Of a DNA stretch of 64,000 nucleotides, positions 51,875 to 64,000 are shown one piece after another. Origin of the DNA: Lineus longissimus. Lineage: Eukaryota; Nemertea; Pilidiophora; Heteronemertea; Lineidae. A program made the translations under genes and the position numbers. Location of the stretch: contig NC_088319.1 of the NCBI RefSeq assembly GCF_910592395.1, positions 9,670,001 through 9,734,000 of the forward strand, given 5' to 3'. A model generated the notes under the pieces. It worked only from the letters and a program-made list of their open reading frames with translations. It had not been told where the DNA came from and did not search any database. How positions within the stretch are numbered: position 1 is the stretch's first letter; each line of letters opens with the position of its first letter.

Positions 51875-53366
51875 TCAAGAACTTGCAAAATAAACAGTTG
51901 ATGATGTACACAATATCTTATATATTATCTGCTATACCACCCTTTAACAGGGAACTGGATAACATATAGCTTTCCAATATTTTGACATTGGTACAGGTAA
52001 CCGACCACATCATCGACATTCATTACAACGGAGGACAAAGAAGCTCAACTCAGATATTCTACACAGAATCTACCTCGTACCTCGCTTATCATATATTCTC
52101 TTATATTGTAACATTCGGCATTTTAAAATTGATACCACTCGCTTGTTCAGCATATACTCTTTTGTAAACCAATTACTTGTTATCAATGTAAATATTATTA
52201 ATTGGTGCTAATAATTCATATCTTTAGCTTCATCGCAATTTGTTACAACCCAACCAAGAAGCTCAACTCGGATATTCTACACAGAATCTCTATTGTAACT
52301 CGTACATTCACTTATATTGACACATTGGGCATTTATAATTAATACCACTCACTTGTTCAATATACATGTATACTCATTTGTAAACCAATTACTTATTATC
52401 AATGTAAATATTCTTGATTGGTGCTAAAATTTCATATCTTTAGCGTTAGCGCAGTTCATTACAATGCAAGTCCAAGAAGCCAACAAAGAAGCTCAACTCG
52501 GATATTCTACACAGAATCTCTATTGTAACTCGTACATTCACTTATATTGTAACATTGGGCATTTAAAATTAATACCACTCACTTGTTCAATATACATGTA
52601 TACTCATTTGTAAACCAATTACTTATTATCAATGTAAATACTCTTGATTGGTGCTAAAATTTCATATCTTTAGCGTTATCGCAGATCATTACAATGCAAG
52701 TCCAAGAACCTAAACTCTGACATTCTACACAGAAACTCTCTCCTCAGAACCGTGATATTATATATCCACTTGTATTGTAACAATTTAATACCACTCGCTT
52801 GATCAAAAGATACTGTAACCCTGGAAATTTTCGCAGGCTGTTTCATTTCGCCACCACTCGCTTCATCAAAAGATTCTGTAACCCTAGAAATTTCCGCAGG
52901 CTGTTTCATTTCGCTGATTTCGTGTCCCATTTTTCATGCCCGAATGTTAGACCCATCCGGAGGCTGTAAAAAATAAACTGGTGCTTTTCCAAGAAAAATA
53001 TTTAGGAATATCCTTAGCCGCAAAATATAAATTTTTCTCATTGATTTTTGGCAAATCCACAAAAATAACCAGCCGCAAATATTTTCCGGGTTACAATACT
53101 CAATCACATGTTATATCAATGTAAATAATATTGATTGGTGCTACTGATTTCTACTTTTATATTCACAACAACTGACAATAAAAAACACCATGTTTTGTAA
53201 TACATCCAGTCTTCATCTCCTATCCTTGAATCAACAAAGCTGCATTCACACTGGCACCGCAACCCAGATTGTAAGGCTCTCAATTCGGTTGGAGACCTCC
53301 AAACTTTTTTACCGAGTGCCTTTTTTTCCGTACCTTTTTTTCCAGTGCCTTTTTTCCAGTGCCTTT
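51875..53366. repeat. 6.3-kb repeat unit, copy 2, end segment
   Basis: Matches 34399-35890: the 220-230-bp tandem units, the 62-bp doublet and the closing CCAGTGCCTTTTTT minisatellite (53300-53366). Confidence 0.9.
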
Positions 53367-54080
53367 ATTACCTACATTTAAGTAAAACATATATTGACAA
53401 ATACAAACGTGCTACAACAGGGACATCAAATAGGCTAAAGCACTTAATTAACTGCCCTTTAAAAGACAACAATATGCATTAATAAGGCACAATTAAGTTA
53501 CGTTGGTCGACACAGAGCACAGCGACAAAAGCTTGTCCAAGTGCATGTGTTCTGTACATTAAAAGAAGAAACTTGCTTAGATTTGTAAAAGTCTATGACC
53601 AAGCATGCCAAGGGCGGATCCAGACTTTTTAGAAAGGAGGGACGCAAGTGAAGGCTAAGCCTTAACATTGTAGGCGCGAACGGGGTACGGCGCGATCCGC
53701 GAACGGGGTACGGCGCGGTGCGTGAATATTCAAGGGGCCCCCACCAGGAAAAGTTGACAACTGGAAGCTCTGAAATGCGTTTCCTTGTATTTTAAGATCT
53801 TTTCTACCTCCATGTTTGATGGAATATTTTCTCTTTTGCAAGGCAAAAAATGGGCATAACTGCCGAAAAGGGTGGGTTGCTGCATGTACATTGTATTAAC
53901 AGATTACTGGTTAAGGATAGGTTCGTTTATAGGACCAAAGACAGTGCCCAGATCCGCCACTGATGACCATGCGTTTGAGCAAGATAAAGACAGCGTAGCC
54001 TTTTCTGCAGTGCATATTCCGGTCAGTGCATATTCACAATGTTTTGAACTGTGAAACCATTTGACAGCACAATCTATTTG
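53367..54080. repeat. 6.3-kb repeat unit, copy 3, truncated
   Basis: Matches 29586-30290 of copy 1 and retains the uninterrupted AACAGATTACTGG site at 53899. It ends abruptly at GACAGCACAATCTATTT and is followed by unrelated sequence leading to the satellite. Confidence 0.9.
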
Positions 54081-54269
54081 GGTGTCTATAAAACGAAGAT
54101 TGAAGATTGCAGAATCTATATAACGCAGAGGTCAGAAAAAGGTGGAAAACTATATAATGAAGATTGAAGATTGCAGAATCTATAAAATGCAGAGGTCAGA
54201 AAATTTACATCTTAAACAGTCAGGCACTTGATTTTAGCATTTTCACATCTCTGAGAAACAAAGTCATTG
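54081..54269. repeat. Short doublet before satellite
   Basis: Two copies of a motif of about 70 bp (GAAGATTGAAGATTGCAGAA, TCTATA-AA-GCAGAGGTCAG). No gene. Confidence 0.5.
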
Positions 54270-56003
54270 AGAACAAAGTCATTTGAAACAATTCCGCACA
54301 CTATCACTATTTTCAGAGTGTTGTGGTCAGATATATAAGGCCTTATGTACACAAAATCAACATCATGTACAGGAATTATTTTCATTTATTGACGTATCCC
54401 GCCTAAATTAAGGGGGAGGTATCTTCAAAGGGTATTGTACATGATCACATAGTATGAATCGATTATTAGTCACCCTTCATTGTTATTTTGCCACTGGAAA
54501 AACTATAAAATGAAGAATTCCCGAACTATAAAACGAAGATGCTCTCAAAAATAATTGAAGAAAATGTGTTATCAATTTCAAACTTTGGCAACATGATTTT
54601 CAAGCCAAAACGACCCTTTTCTATTGATTTCAACAAATTTAACACACTTTCATGAATTTTCAAAGGGGGTGTGGTCGGGTATATAGGCCTAATGTACACA
54701 AAATCAACATTATGTGCAGGAATTATTTTCATTTATTGACGTATTACGTCTAAATCGGGGAAGATGTATCTTTAAAGGGTACTGCACATGATCACATAGT
54801 ATGAGTCGATTATTAGTCACCCTCATTGTTATTTTGCCATTAGAAAAACTATAAAATGAAGAACTCCCGAACTATAAAACGAAGATGCTCTCAAAAATCA
54901 TTGAAAAAATGTGTTATCAATTTCAAACTTTGGCAACATGACTTTCAAGCCAAAACGACCCTTTTCTATTGATTTCAACAAATTCCACACACTTTCATTA
55001 ATTTTCAGAGGGGGTGTGGTCGGGTATATAGGCATAATGTACACAAAATCAACATTATGTACAGGAATTATTTTCATTTATTGACGTGTTACGTCTAAAT
55101 TAAGGGGGAGGTATCTTTAAAGGGTACTGCACATGATCACATAGTATGAGTCGATTATTAGTCACCCTCATTGTTATTTTGCCATTAGAAAAACTATAAA
55201 ATGAAGAACTCCCGAACTATAAAACGAAGATGCTCTCAAAAATCATTGAAGAAAATGTGATCAATTTCAAACTTTGGCAACATGACTTTCAAGCCAAAAC
55301 GACCCTTTTCTATTGATTTCAACAAATTCCACACACTTTCATTAATTTTGATAGGGGGTGTGGTCGGGTATATAGGCCTAATGTACACAAAATCAACATT
55401 ATGTACAGGAATTATTTTTATTTATTGACGTATTAGGTGTAAATTAAGGGGGAGGTATCTTCAAAAGGTACTGCATATGATCACATAGTATGAGTCGATT
55501 ATTAGTGACCCTCATTGTTATTTTGCCATTAGAAAAACTATAAAATGAAGAATTCCCGAACTATAAAACGAAGATGCTCTCAAAAATCATTGAAAAAAAT
55601 GTGTTATCAATTTCAAACTTTGGCAACATGACTTTCAAGCCAAAACGACCCTTTTCTATTGATTTCAACAAATTCCACACACTTTCATTAATTTTCAGAG
55701 GGGGTGTGGTCGGGTATATAGGCCTAATGTACACAAAATCAACATTATGTACAGGAATTATTTTCATTTATTGACGTATTACGTCTAAATCGGGGAAGAT
55801 GTATCTTTAAAGGGTACTGCACATGATCACATAGTATGAGTCGATTATTAGTGACCCTTCATTGTTATTTTGCCATTAGAAAAACTATAAAATGAAGAAC
55901 TCCCGAACTATAAAACGAAGATGCTCTCAAAAATCATTGAAGAAAATGTGTTATCAATTTCAAACTTTGGCAACATGACTTTCAAGCCAAAACGACCCTT
56001 TTT
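54270..56003. repeat. 345-bp tandem satellite
   Basis: Monomers begin at GAATTATTTTCATTTATTGAC near 54373, 54720, 55064, 55409 and 55754, spacing 344-347 bp, with a diverged partial unit before and a truncated one after. Copies differ by only a few bases. Open frames in it are conserved only because the DNA is. Confidence 0.9.
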
Positions 56004-57004
56004 AATGTATTTTTGGTACTTTGGTTGCTGGACTTGGGTTTTCCCGCAGTTAGGAGCTGGGGTCAAATTGATGGTCTATTGTTTATGGGTGCTGTTTTAG
56101 TCAGAGCTAGCCCTTGATTATGAAGGAATTTTCAAATGAAGGTGACCATGGTCTGTTTATGTGCTCACCACAGCTTTCAATACTTGATGTATCTGAAGAG
56201 GCACGCTGAACCTGACATGGCCTTATCAAGGAGCTGCTCACGATGCTGAACTTCTAGCTTGCCTGTCGACGAAGTGCCTTGCCCGAGACATTTGGAAGCC
56301 GACATGTGAAGGCCTATCTGAGTTCTCCTTCTTCTCCGTATAAAAAGGGGCATATTGCTGACTAAGGAACGAGGCATATTGACATTGCCTCATCATCTCT
56401 ATCGGACCAATTGATTCACTTTTTATGCACACATACAGCACGCCACAGCTAGGTCCGAGTTTGTGGACAAATGGTTTGTTTAATTTGCCTCTTCAATATT
56501 GCTCCTTTGATATTGCATTAGATTTTCATTGCAATTCAATCTATTCAAGATATAGCCCATTTGAACCTGCCTGCGCCACGGGTATAATGCTAGTAAATCA
56601 TAAAGATGCTAGGTTTCTTCATTCTTATACCTGAAATAATATTATTTGATCAGAGATACAATGTAAACCCTTCCGTAACCGAAGTTATAGCTAGAAGGGG
56701 CTATAAATACATACCCCATTTAACTTATACATTGTATGTCAAAATTTGGCTGAGTCCAATGGCGGTCCTGACAGATTCAAGTTAGCAATGGTTATCTCGC
56801 AACGACAAGTATGCAGCCGGTCTGCTTCTTCAAGTTCACTTCACGTTTAAGCTCAGACTCTTTCACCATATTTGGATCACCTTTCTTATAGTATTAGAGC
56901 CAATCATCGCACTTTCTATTGACCTCATGTACCACCTTTTATATGTATGTGTGATAATAAATCAGAGTTAGTTTAGTCTTTGTACAAGAATCATGTCTGC
57001 TGTA
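56004..57004. other. No recognised feature
   Basis: About 1 kb of unique-looking sequence after the satellite. No gene, repeat or RNA was recognised. Confidence 0.4.
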
Positions 57005-57456
57005 TATGGCTGGCGCGAGTGGACAAAATTTAGAATTAATTAACGGCATAAATAGGAATTGTGGTGCACCATAAATCAACGAATCAAAACATCGGATCTG
57101 GTGAATTATGCCGCGGCAGAATTCATAATTATGCCACGGCATAAATAGGAATTGTGGTGTGACCAATCAGAAGGTGTCAATCGTTTTATTTATGGTGTGG
57201 CATAAATCTCACTTCCGTCCACAATTCCTATTTATGCCGCGGCATAATTCACGAGATCCGATGTTTTGATTGGTTGATTTATGGTGCACCACAATTCTGA
57301 TTTACTTCCGTCCTCCTTAAATGACACTTCCGTCCACAATTCCTATTTATGCAGTGGCATAATTCACGAGATCCAAGGTTTTGATTGGTTGATTTATGGT
57401 GCACCACAATTCCGATGTATGCCGTGGCATAATTATGAATTCTGTCCACTCGCGCC

Positions 57457-57569
57457 TATGGCAAGCGGAGTGTCCAGTAATTAAAAAAACCTAGATTTAT
57501 TCAAAAAACCTGGTTTTTAGCTCACCTCTTAGCAGAGGTGAGCTTATCCCATACCGTGGCGTCCGTCGT

Positions 57570-57625
<56 letters not shown>

Positions 57626-59785
57626 TGTCGTCCGTTAGCAGGGCACGTTTCGTAACTGTTAGAGCTATTGAGTTGAAACTTGGTACACTTGTACCCTTAT
57701 GTAATGACACCTGGGAGACCAAGTTTCGGTCCGATTCGTTTCATGGTTTGGCCACCAGGGGGCCAAACGTTAAAAGTGAAAATATGCAATATCTCCCTTA
57801 ATAGTAGTCGGGAAATTTTGAAAAAAATATGGTAGGTACTTCTAGCAAAGGTGCATCATATATCCTCCGGGTTTTTGATTTGCCCTCCTTTTCAAGGTCA
57901 CAGAGGTCAAATGGTGTAAATTAGCCGTTAGGATGTAACGATGGCACGTTTCTAAACTGCAATGACTATTGATACCAAATTTGGTACACATTTACCCCTT
58001 AGTCAGGTGATCTCAGGGACCAAAGTTTGGTCCAATATGATTCACCACTTGACCACCAGGGGGCAAAATCCAAAAACCTTAAAAATGTGATTATTCCTTA
58101 ACTTCTTGCCCGATTGCCACCAATTTGATATCATGGGTACATCTAACCACCATACAGTATATGTCACACAGGTTTTTAATTTGACCTTCTTGTCAAGGTC
58201 ACAGAGGTCAAATGGCGTAAATTCGCCGTCAGGCCGTAACTATGGCATGTTTCTTAACTGCAATGACTATTGATCACAAATTAAGTACACATGTACCCCT
58301 TGGTCAGGTGATCTCAGGTACCGAAGTTTGGTGCGATCTGATTTGCCGTTTGGCCTCCAGGGAGGGGGCCAAATCCTAAATTCTTCAAAATGCCATTATT
58401 CCTAGTAATGACTTGCCCGATTGGCACCAATTTTATATCATAGGTACATCTAATTCTAACATCCATTCAATGTGTCACCCGGGTCTTCTTTGATTTGACC
58501 TACTTTTCAAGGTCACAGAGGTCGAATGTACTGTAAATTGGCCATTTTGGGGAAATTGTAATTGCTTGACCTACATCAAACCTAACACTACATGACACAA
58601 GACCATGCTCTTTATCCATCTTTCCTCCACATGAGGTGAGCACAATGGCCCTGGCCATTTCATTTACCTAATAAACTAAGTTTATTTGGAAAAAATATAG
58701 GTTTTTTAAAAACAACCTTGTTTATTAGCTAATAAACCGAGTTTCTTTAATAAAACCAAGTTTTTTTACCTAATAAACCTTGTTTCTATCCACAAATGTC
58801 AAGTTGAACAAATAAACTTGGTTTTATTCCCTAAAATATAAGTTTTTCATCCAGTGGTAATAAACTTAGTTTTATAGCAAAGAATCTTGGTTAATTAACA
58901 ATAACTGGACAAATGGCTTATAAACCTACCTTTTTACGTAAAAAAACTTGGTTTTATACAAAACAACTTAGTTTTTTGCAATAAAACCTGGTTTTATGGT
59001 AAAAAATGTAGGTTGTTTTGAATAACTGGACAAACGGCGTGCAAAAACCTACTTTCTATCGAGAAACTTGTATTTTCTACCTCGCCCCATGTACACAAAT
59101 CCGCGATGTTATCGGGACGAGGATGGGCAACCTCGGCACCACGTGGTACTACTGCCCTGTAACCAGTGCGATTCTTGCGCTAGCGGCAGCACATGTAGCA
59201 TACAATCCGGTATCACTATTGAACCTCGTTCCTAGTCATCATGATCACCGCATTCATACATGGGAAAGCTTTGGAATGCTGCACTGCACTGCACTCTGTA
59301 AACTAGTTAGTGAGACCCTAACCTAATCCCAGATAACTCAATGTAGGTAGGATCGAGGTTTAAAAATGTAAGTTTTCTAATAAACCAGGTTTTTTTTTAA
59401 AAACTAGGTTTATTAGTAATAAACTTAGTTTTTTAAAATAAACTAGGTTGTTTTGGTAATAAACCTTGTTTTATTGAATAAATTGACATTTCTGTACAGA
59501 AACTTAAATTTTATACGATTATGTGGTAAAAAACCAAGTTTTTTAGGTAATAAACCAGGTTTTTTAGCATAAAATGTTAGTTTGTGTTAAAAAACCTACT
59601 TTATTAGGAAAGAAAGTAAAAAAACTTGGTTTTATTAAAGAAACTCGGTTTATTAGCTAATAAACAAGGTTGTTTTAAAAAAAAACTTATATTTTTTCCA
59701 AATAAACTTAGTTTATTAGGTAAAAAACAATTTTTTTTTGAATAAATCTAGGTTTTTTTAATTACTGGACACTCCGCTTGCCATA
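57457..59785. mobile_element. Nested foldback element with 6-bp TSD
   Basis: Ends TATGGCAAGCGGAGTGTCC and its reverse complement, flanked by CGCGCC on both sides (57451-57456 and 59786-59791). The surrounding inverted repeat shows only one CGCGCC was there originally. Long arms 58664-59040 and 59355-59735 are inverted copies made of short AAAC-YWRG-TTT motifs. The centre (59040-59355) has an open frame of 102 codons without a recognised domain. Confidence 0.85.
57519..58663. repeat. AGCTCACC-type dispersed repeat with (GTC)n
   Basis: Starts AGCTCACCTC and GAGGTGAGC and ends GAGGTGAGCACAATGGCC. Comparing the two arms of the nested element shows it interrupts the left arm. Three diverged tandem units of about 300 bp share AAGGTCACAGAGGTCAAATG (57892, 58193, 58510) and TTGGTACAC-T-TACCCC. 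57561-57631 is a GTC trinucleotide repeat; its apparent poly-Arg or poly-Ser reading is not a gene. Confidence 0.75.
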
Positions 59786-59798
59786 CGCGCCAGCCATA

Positions 59799-61490
59799 GC
59801 TGTTGGCCATTCTTGATAGAAATACCCCTGACTGATCAATAAGAAGATACGTCTCAACAGGATAGGCGAGGTTGATTGTAGCTATACCTGGAATCTTCAC
59901 TGTAGAAAAGTTCTGAATCAGTCATACAAAGTCAGCAGTTTGCTGATCGCGTCCGATCCAGGGATTGCGTGCAGTAATATGTGTCATTCTGCTCCGATGG
60001 TTCACCAAACTAGGCTATGTCATTTTGTATTATCAAACACTGTACTCTAAAAGATGCTTTGTTCGTACGAATCGTTGGCGTTCTCATTTATAGAAGGATG
60101 TATATGGTATCGTAACCAAACAACAGGAAATCCAACATTTCTTAGAAACTACTGTGAGGGGTTACAAAGCGGATGAATCCACGAAAACTCTTTAAGCTTC
60201 CATACCAATGTATTTTGTTTTACAAGGATGAATAAGTTTCGTCGTTGTACCGAAAAATTTTGTCTGGTATTTTGTGAGAAAGTTAGTTCAGATGATGAGA
60301 TTTTGGTCATTTTGAAGCATGGGCATAAACAGAGCGTATCCTTATTTAGGCGACTTTCACTTTGGTCCGTTTGCATCTTTGCCATTGATAACCACAAATT
60401 GGACACATCAGCCCTGAGAGGTCATTCCCAGCCGGGAGCAGCATCGATCCCGCTTCATCAGCAGGGTGAGAATTGGATTTCGGAGCATTTGCTGGTGTCG
60501 TGTTGAGTATGATCTGCCTAGATAGTGTTGAATTGCAGGTTCGGTAGTTTTTTATTCAAATTGTGGACTATTCACACTTTTTGTGTGTGCCAGTGTTTTT
60601 TTTTTGTAAAGATCAATGCACTAACATAAGAAAGCGTTGCCTTCGATTAAATGCTGAATCATAGTAAAAAACAGCTGTGTCAGCAGAGTAAGCTTCGCTG
60701 ATAATCGAACTTCAGGCAAGGGCTGTCGTGTCGTTCAGTCCGGATGGCTCCTGGGCGAATTTATAGTAACGTCGCTTTGTTATTCTTGAGGTTCTCACTC
60801 CACGTGCTACTTTGAAGTCAACATGCCGAGTGCCGCAAAGTACGATTTACCCTTGAATGACGGTATTTGACATGAAGGTTTCAACGTAATGCAAGCGTAG
60901 ATTACTTTGTTGAAATCTTATTTTATTATGATCTCTGGCGGTGAAGAAATCCAGTCCCAAAAGAAGCTATGTTGCCTAACCCTGAATGCTGCGCCATTTT
61001 CATCACACGATGTTCCATTTTTCAAGACCCATTGATATTATTGTTGTTAGTTCTCATGTTTCTTTACAGTTGAACCACAGTTAAAGCACATGAAGCATGT
61101 AAACGCAGAAAGAAGCCAAATCGTTTGATGCTGGTACAAATCGTCGACCTCAAGTCATTTCTGCACGGGTGATATCACAAGGGCATTGTGTCTTAAATTA
61201 ATGGTTGTACGGCTAAAAGCTGCTTCAACCTCGCGGCACCGCCTTAACCGGCAAACATCTAATTTATGAAAACAGCATAGCTGCAATACAATCTACGATG
61301 ATGATGTCGCGTAACTTCAAATAACGTAATTTTGAAGAAGGCAGATGCTGGTCAATCCTAGCCAACCCGATGAAGCGTAGAGGAGCAGAACAAAGACCTT
61401 GATTATATACATGTACAATAAACCACAGTTTACAGGAGCAAGAGTAGCCTTGCCAGCAACGCAAACATCTAACATATTCATGGAAACACA
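59799..61490. other. No recognised feature
   Basis: 1.7 kb without a gene, RNA or repeat that I recognise. Short open frames lack any domain signal. Confidence 0.4.
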
Positions 61491-61493
61491 CGC

Positions 61494-62423
61494 TGCATGG
61501 TAACAAAACTCCCTCAAGGGAGTGTGATAGGACCACTTCTTTTCGTGATATACGTAAATGACCTCCCGACCGAAGAGGCAAATGAATAACAAATGTTTGC
61601 AGATGATGCAACGGCGTATGGGGTCGCAATTTCAGTAGAAACGGAGGCGGTATGCCAAGCAGACTTGGGATCATTGGAAAAGTGGTCAGGGATATGGCAG
61701 ATGAGTTACAATCTGGACAAGTGTAAACATATGAGATTGGGTAACATGCCTCTACAAAGTCAGTATCACTTAAGTAACCCGGATGGCTCACCACATTACC
61801 TAGAATCGGTCGAGATGGACGGAGAAGAACCTAGGAATAATTGTAGACTCGAACCTGTCATTTGAACAACACATTGATAAAATCGTAAAGACTGCAAACG
61901 AAGCACTTGGAACTATGAAAAGGACGTTCAGTTACATGAATCACAGTATTTTCACCCTCCTATATAAAGCGCTTGTGAGAACTCATCTGGAGTATGGACA
62001 GGAAGTATGGAGCCCGGTTAAGAAAGGCTGTATAGACAAACTAGAGAAGGTCCAGCGTAGGGCAACGAAGCTTGTTAGAAACCTAAAAAACTTGCCTTAT
62101 AAAGAACGATTAAGACGCCTCAAGTTGCCGAGTCTTCGACATAGGAGATTGAGGGGCGACATGATTATCTTGTTCAAAATAACACATGGATACTTAGAGA
62201 CGAGGCGCGAAATACCATACAGCACAAACAGAAACCGCCGGGCCATCCGCTCAAGCTGGAGCCAACCCGTTTCACAAACAGGGCTAGGTCTCGCTTCATC
62301 ACAAACAGGTCGGTGTCAGAGTGGAATAAGCTGTCAGAAGAGGTAGTCATGGCGCCATGGATCGAATGCTTCAAAAGCCGACTAGATAGCCACTGGGCAG
62401 CGAAGGACATATATTCGTACTGA
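61494..62423 (+). pseudogene. CR1-like non-LTR reverse transcriptase, 5'-truncated and broken
   Basis: The sequence begins in the RT domain with LPQGSVIGPLLFVIYVNDLP, then TAA at 61587-61589, then MFADDATAYGV (the ADD box) in the same frame. Further on, frameshifts separate SLEKWSGIWQMSYNLDKCKH from TLLYKALVRTHLEYGQEVWS and KLEKVQRRATKLVRNLKNLP. The last part (SVSEWNKLSEEVV; FKSRLDSHWA) lies in another frame and ends at TGA 62421-62423. These blocks are typical of CR1/L2-type ORF2 C-termini. A (GAT)n tail at 62614-62634 is consistent with a 3' end. Confidence 0.88.
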
Positions 62424-63539
62424 TGATGGAATGGTTGTTCTTAGTTCTAGCTATTATGTAATATGGAAACTGACTTAAATGTGTTGACGGTGTAAATATG
62501 TGCATAAGTTTATTGGACACTTTACCCGCACTAGCATGCGTACTCCACCCAAAAAGATATGTTTTACTTGAGACGACTAACAGGAGGCAAAGACCCAGGA
62601 GAGCCACGAAGCCGCTATTGATGATGATGATGATGAAAACTGATGACGTCGCTTTAGTTCGTTCGATCGTTCCGTAAGAGACGTTCTGATTGGTCCAAAA
62701 TTCAGGCTACTTGCCGGGCAAAAATAGCTTCTGGGGCGGAAAATGTCAAGGTTTTGGCTGAGTGATTAAGCGGTTTCAAACTACATTTGTATTGCGGGTC
62801 AAGATGGTAAACCCAAAGAATTTTACCAAAAAAGAGAAACGCCAAATTCCCTATCTTTCATTGAAGCAAGAAATTCTAAGATAGTTCCTGATCTATATAT
62901 TTACTTTTTGGATTATTAACGGCCTGGTGGCTAGTCGAATCTGCTTGGAGGCACATTGAGTCGAATACATTTTCAGAATTTAAACAGGGATAGGTTCGTA
63001 CACGAGAAAGGCAACAATCAATTTAAAAAGACGACGGCAAAATGTCCTGCTCGTTTTCATTTGAAATTACCACCATGCCAGATTTAATTCAATAAAATAT
63101 CCCATGTTTGAAAATCGACAACCAACCTCTGTAATATACGTTGTCTCTACGTAAAAACTCCCGATAGTTGGCCAGTGTGGCAGATTCATAAATGTAATGC
63201 ATGATTCTGCACGAGACTGACTACTGAGTAATGTTCATGGACTACATTATGTATGACGTATATTGGGACTCGCAGCATAAAGTCGGAGGCGGAGCTATAA
63301 TATAATACTGAGCCAAATGAATATTAGCAATTACCCGTGCTCGATCCATCGGGGCATGGACACATTGGAGTGTTCGGTATTTGGAGGAAGGAATAACCAA
63401 TAGAAAGAAACATTTGTATTTCATATTGATTATAATTTGGCCGTTATTTGTCGCTTCGAAAGAACAATATATACTGGTTATTTTGGTGTAAATTGCGTTG
63501 CACTGCAGTTATGCGCCAGGAATCCTGGCCCAGTGCATC
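62424..63539. other. No gene; (GAT)n tail of the CR1-like copy at 62614-62634
   Basis: Apart from the short GAT repeat, no feature was recognised in this 1.1-kb stretch. Confidence 0.4.
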
Positions 63540-64000
63540 CGTCTTCGGCAAACTATTTGACCCTTAGCTGGCTCACTGACGCCCTCTCAGTCCTGAAATC
63601 GCTGCAAAATCCCAGAAAGGAAGATAATAACGACCTCCTCAAAGCATTGAAAGACCTCTATTTAAGTAGGAAAAAAGTAGTTCTACCGTGGATTCCAGCC
63701 CACTGCAACGTCAAGGGGAACGAAAAGGCGGACCAACCAGCCAAGGAGGGAGGCAAAAAAGACCAATGTGACCTATCCCTTTCCTACAGCGAGGCCAAAA
63801 CCGAACTTAAACAAGGATATCGGAAGAAGTGGAAGGAAGAGCATCCTGGACACGATGAAGGAGACAGCTTCTACCAACTGACAAGAAGGGAGCAGGTCCT
63901 AATATTCAGACAGCGAACCGGACACAGCAGGCTAAAACACCACCTGTTCACTAAATTCCGCATCGGTGAGAGCGACACCTGCATATGCAATCAAGAGCCC
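63540..64000 (+). pseudogene. Retrotransposon RNase H domain, runs off the window
   Basis: An open frame without an ATG from about 63542 to the window end. It shows LTDALSVLKSLQN (catalytic Asp), VLPWIPAHCNVKGNEKADQ (conserved His and the final GNE-AD motif), then RQRTGHSRLKHHLF and CICNQEP, the usual RNase H followed by a Cys-rich tail of non-LTR retrotransposons. The first catalytic part of RNase H is not recognisable upstream, so it appears 5'-truncated. Whether the copy continues intact to the right cannot be seen. Confidence 0.85.

Larger units (their letters stand above)
57005..59798. mobile_element. Outer foldback element containing a nested insertion
   Basis: Ends TATGGCTGGCGCGAGTGGAC (57005-57024) and the mirrored GTCCACTCGCGCC (57444-57456) with CGCGCCAGCCATA (59786-59798). 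The right end is split by the nested element. Flanking hexamers GCTGTA and GCTGTT differ at one base, consistent with a 6-bp TSD. The interior at 57025-57443 is a set of inverted ATTCCTATTTATGCCG and GGTGCACCACAATTC blocks. Confidence 0.75.

Noticed and set aside
54526-55774. Frames of 66-68 codons repeated in the satellite
   Set aside because: They are conserved only because the DNA repeats; both strands give equal frames and there is no domain.
57522-57801. Poly-arginine open frames on both strands
   Set aside because: They come from the GTC trinucleotide repeat inside a dispersed repeat.
59018-59326. 102-codon frame in the centre of the nested element
   Set aside because: No recognisable domain; left as part of the element.
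58664-59735. CRISPR-like array of spaced short repeats
   Set aside because: Units are about 11 bp, degenerate and in AT-rich spacers of the same composition, in animal DNA, without cas genes. They form transposon arms.

Overview
This is animal nuclear DNA, most likely from a marine invertebrate. It is a host housekeeping gene whose introns and downstream flank are packed with mobile elements. The one host gene I recognise is 6-phosphogluconate dehydrogenase (PGD). Its last four coding exons lie on the + strand at 13437-13570, 25899-25998, 27324-27446 and 27667-27786, with GT-AG junctions and compatible phases. The species cannot be fixed from the sequence. Spliced genes, a Polinton, a BEL/Pao element, non-LTR elements and an AGCTCACC-type repeat would fit a mollusc, brachiopod, echinoderm, hemichordate or lancelet.

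Region 1 (1 to about 13.3 kb) is the right-hand part of a Polinton/Maverick (adintovirus-like) element in the PGD intron upstream of exon 13437. Every visible gene is intact. It encodes protein-primed family B DNA polymerase, RVE integrase, major capsid protein, A32/FtsK-type packaging ATPase, penton-like minor capsid protein, several membrane and coiled-coil proteins, and a zinc-ribbon protein resembling the poxvirus/giant-virus late factor VLTF3. Almost every start codon overlaps or closely follows an AAATAAA or TAAATG-like motif. Gene clusters end in near-perfect hairpins, and convergent clusters share one. This suggests the element carries its own transcription punctuation.

Region 2 (13.57-25.9 kb) is a 12.3-kb PGD intron. 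It holds a 0.5-kb inverted-repeat element split by an 8.8-kb BEL/Pao retrotransposon on the minus strand. The two 193-bp LTRs look identical, with ATTTG target duplications, yet gag-pol has two nonsense codons and two frameshifts. Further foldback elements follow in this and the next intron.

Region 3 (28.1-54.1 kb) holds a minisatellite-armed foldback element and then a 6.3-kb unit present as two tandem copies plus part of a third. Copy 2 received an 8.07-kb insertion, which contains a decayed non-LTR retrotransposon itself split by a 1.37-kb element with 6-bp TSDs. It also received a 3.1-kb insertion. Each full unit carries an open frame with a 2A-like DIESNPGP motif.

Region 4 (54.3-64 kb) has a 345-bp satellite array, a three-level nest of foldback elements (57005-59798), a degraded CR1-like reverse transcriptase, and a retrotransposon RNase H fragment running off the right edge. 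No further host gene was recognised after PGD.
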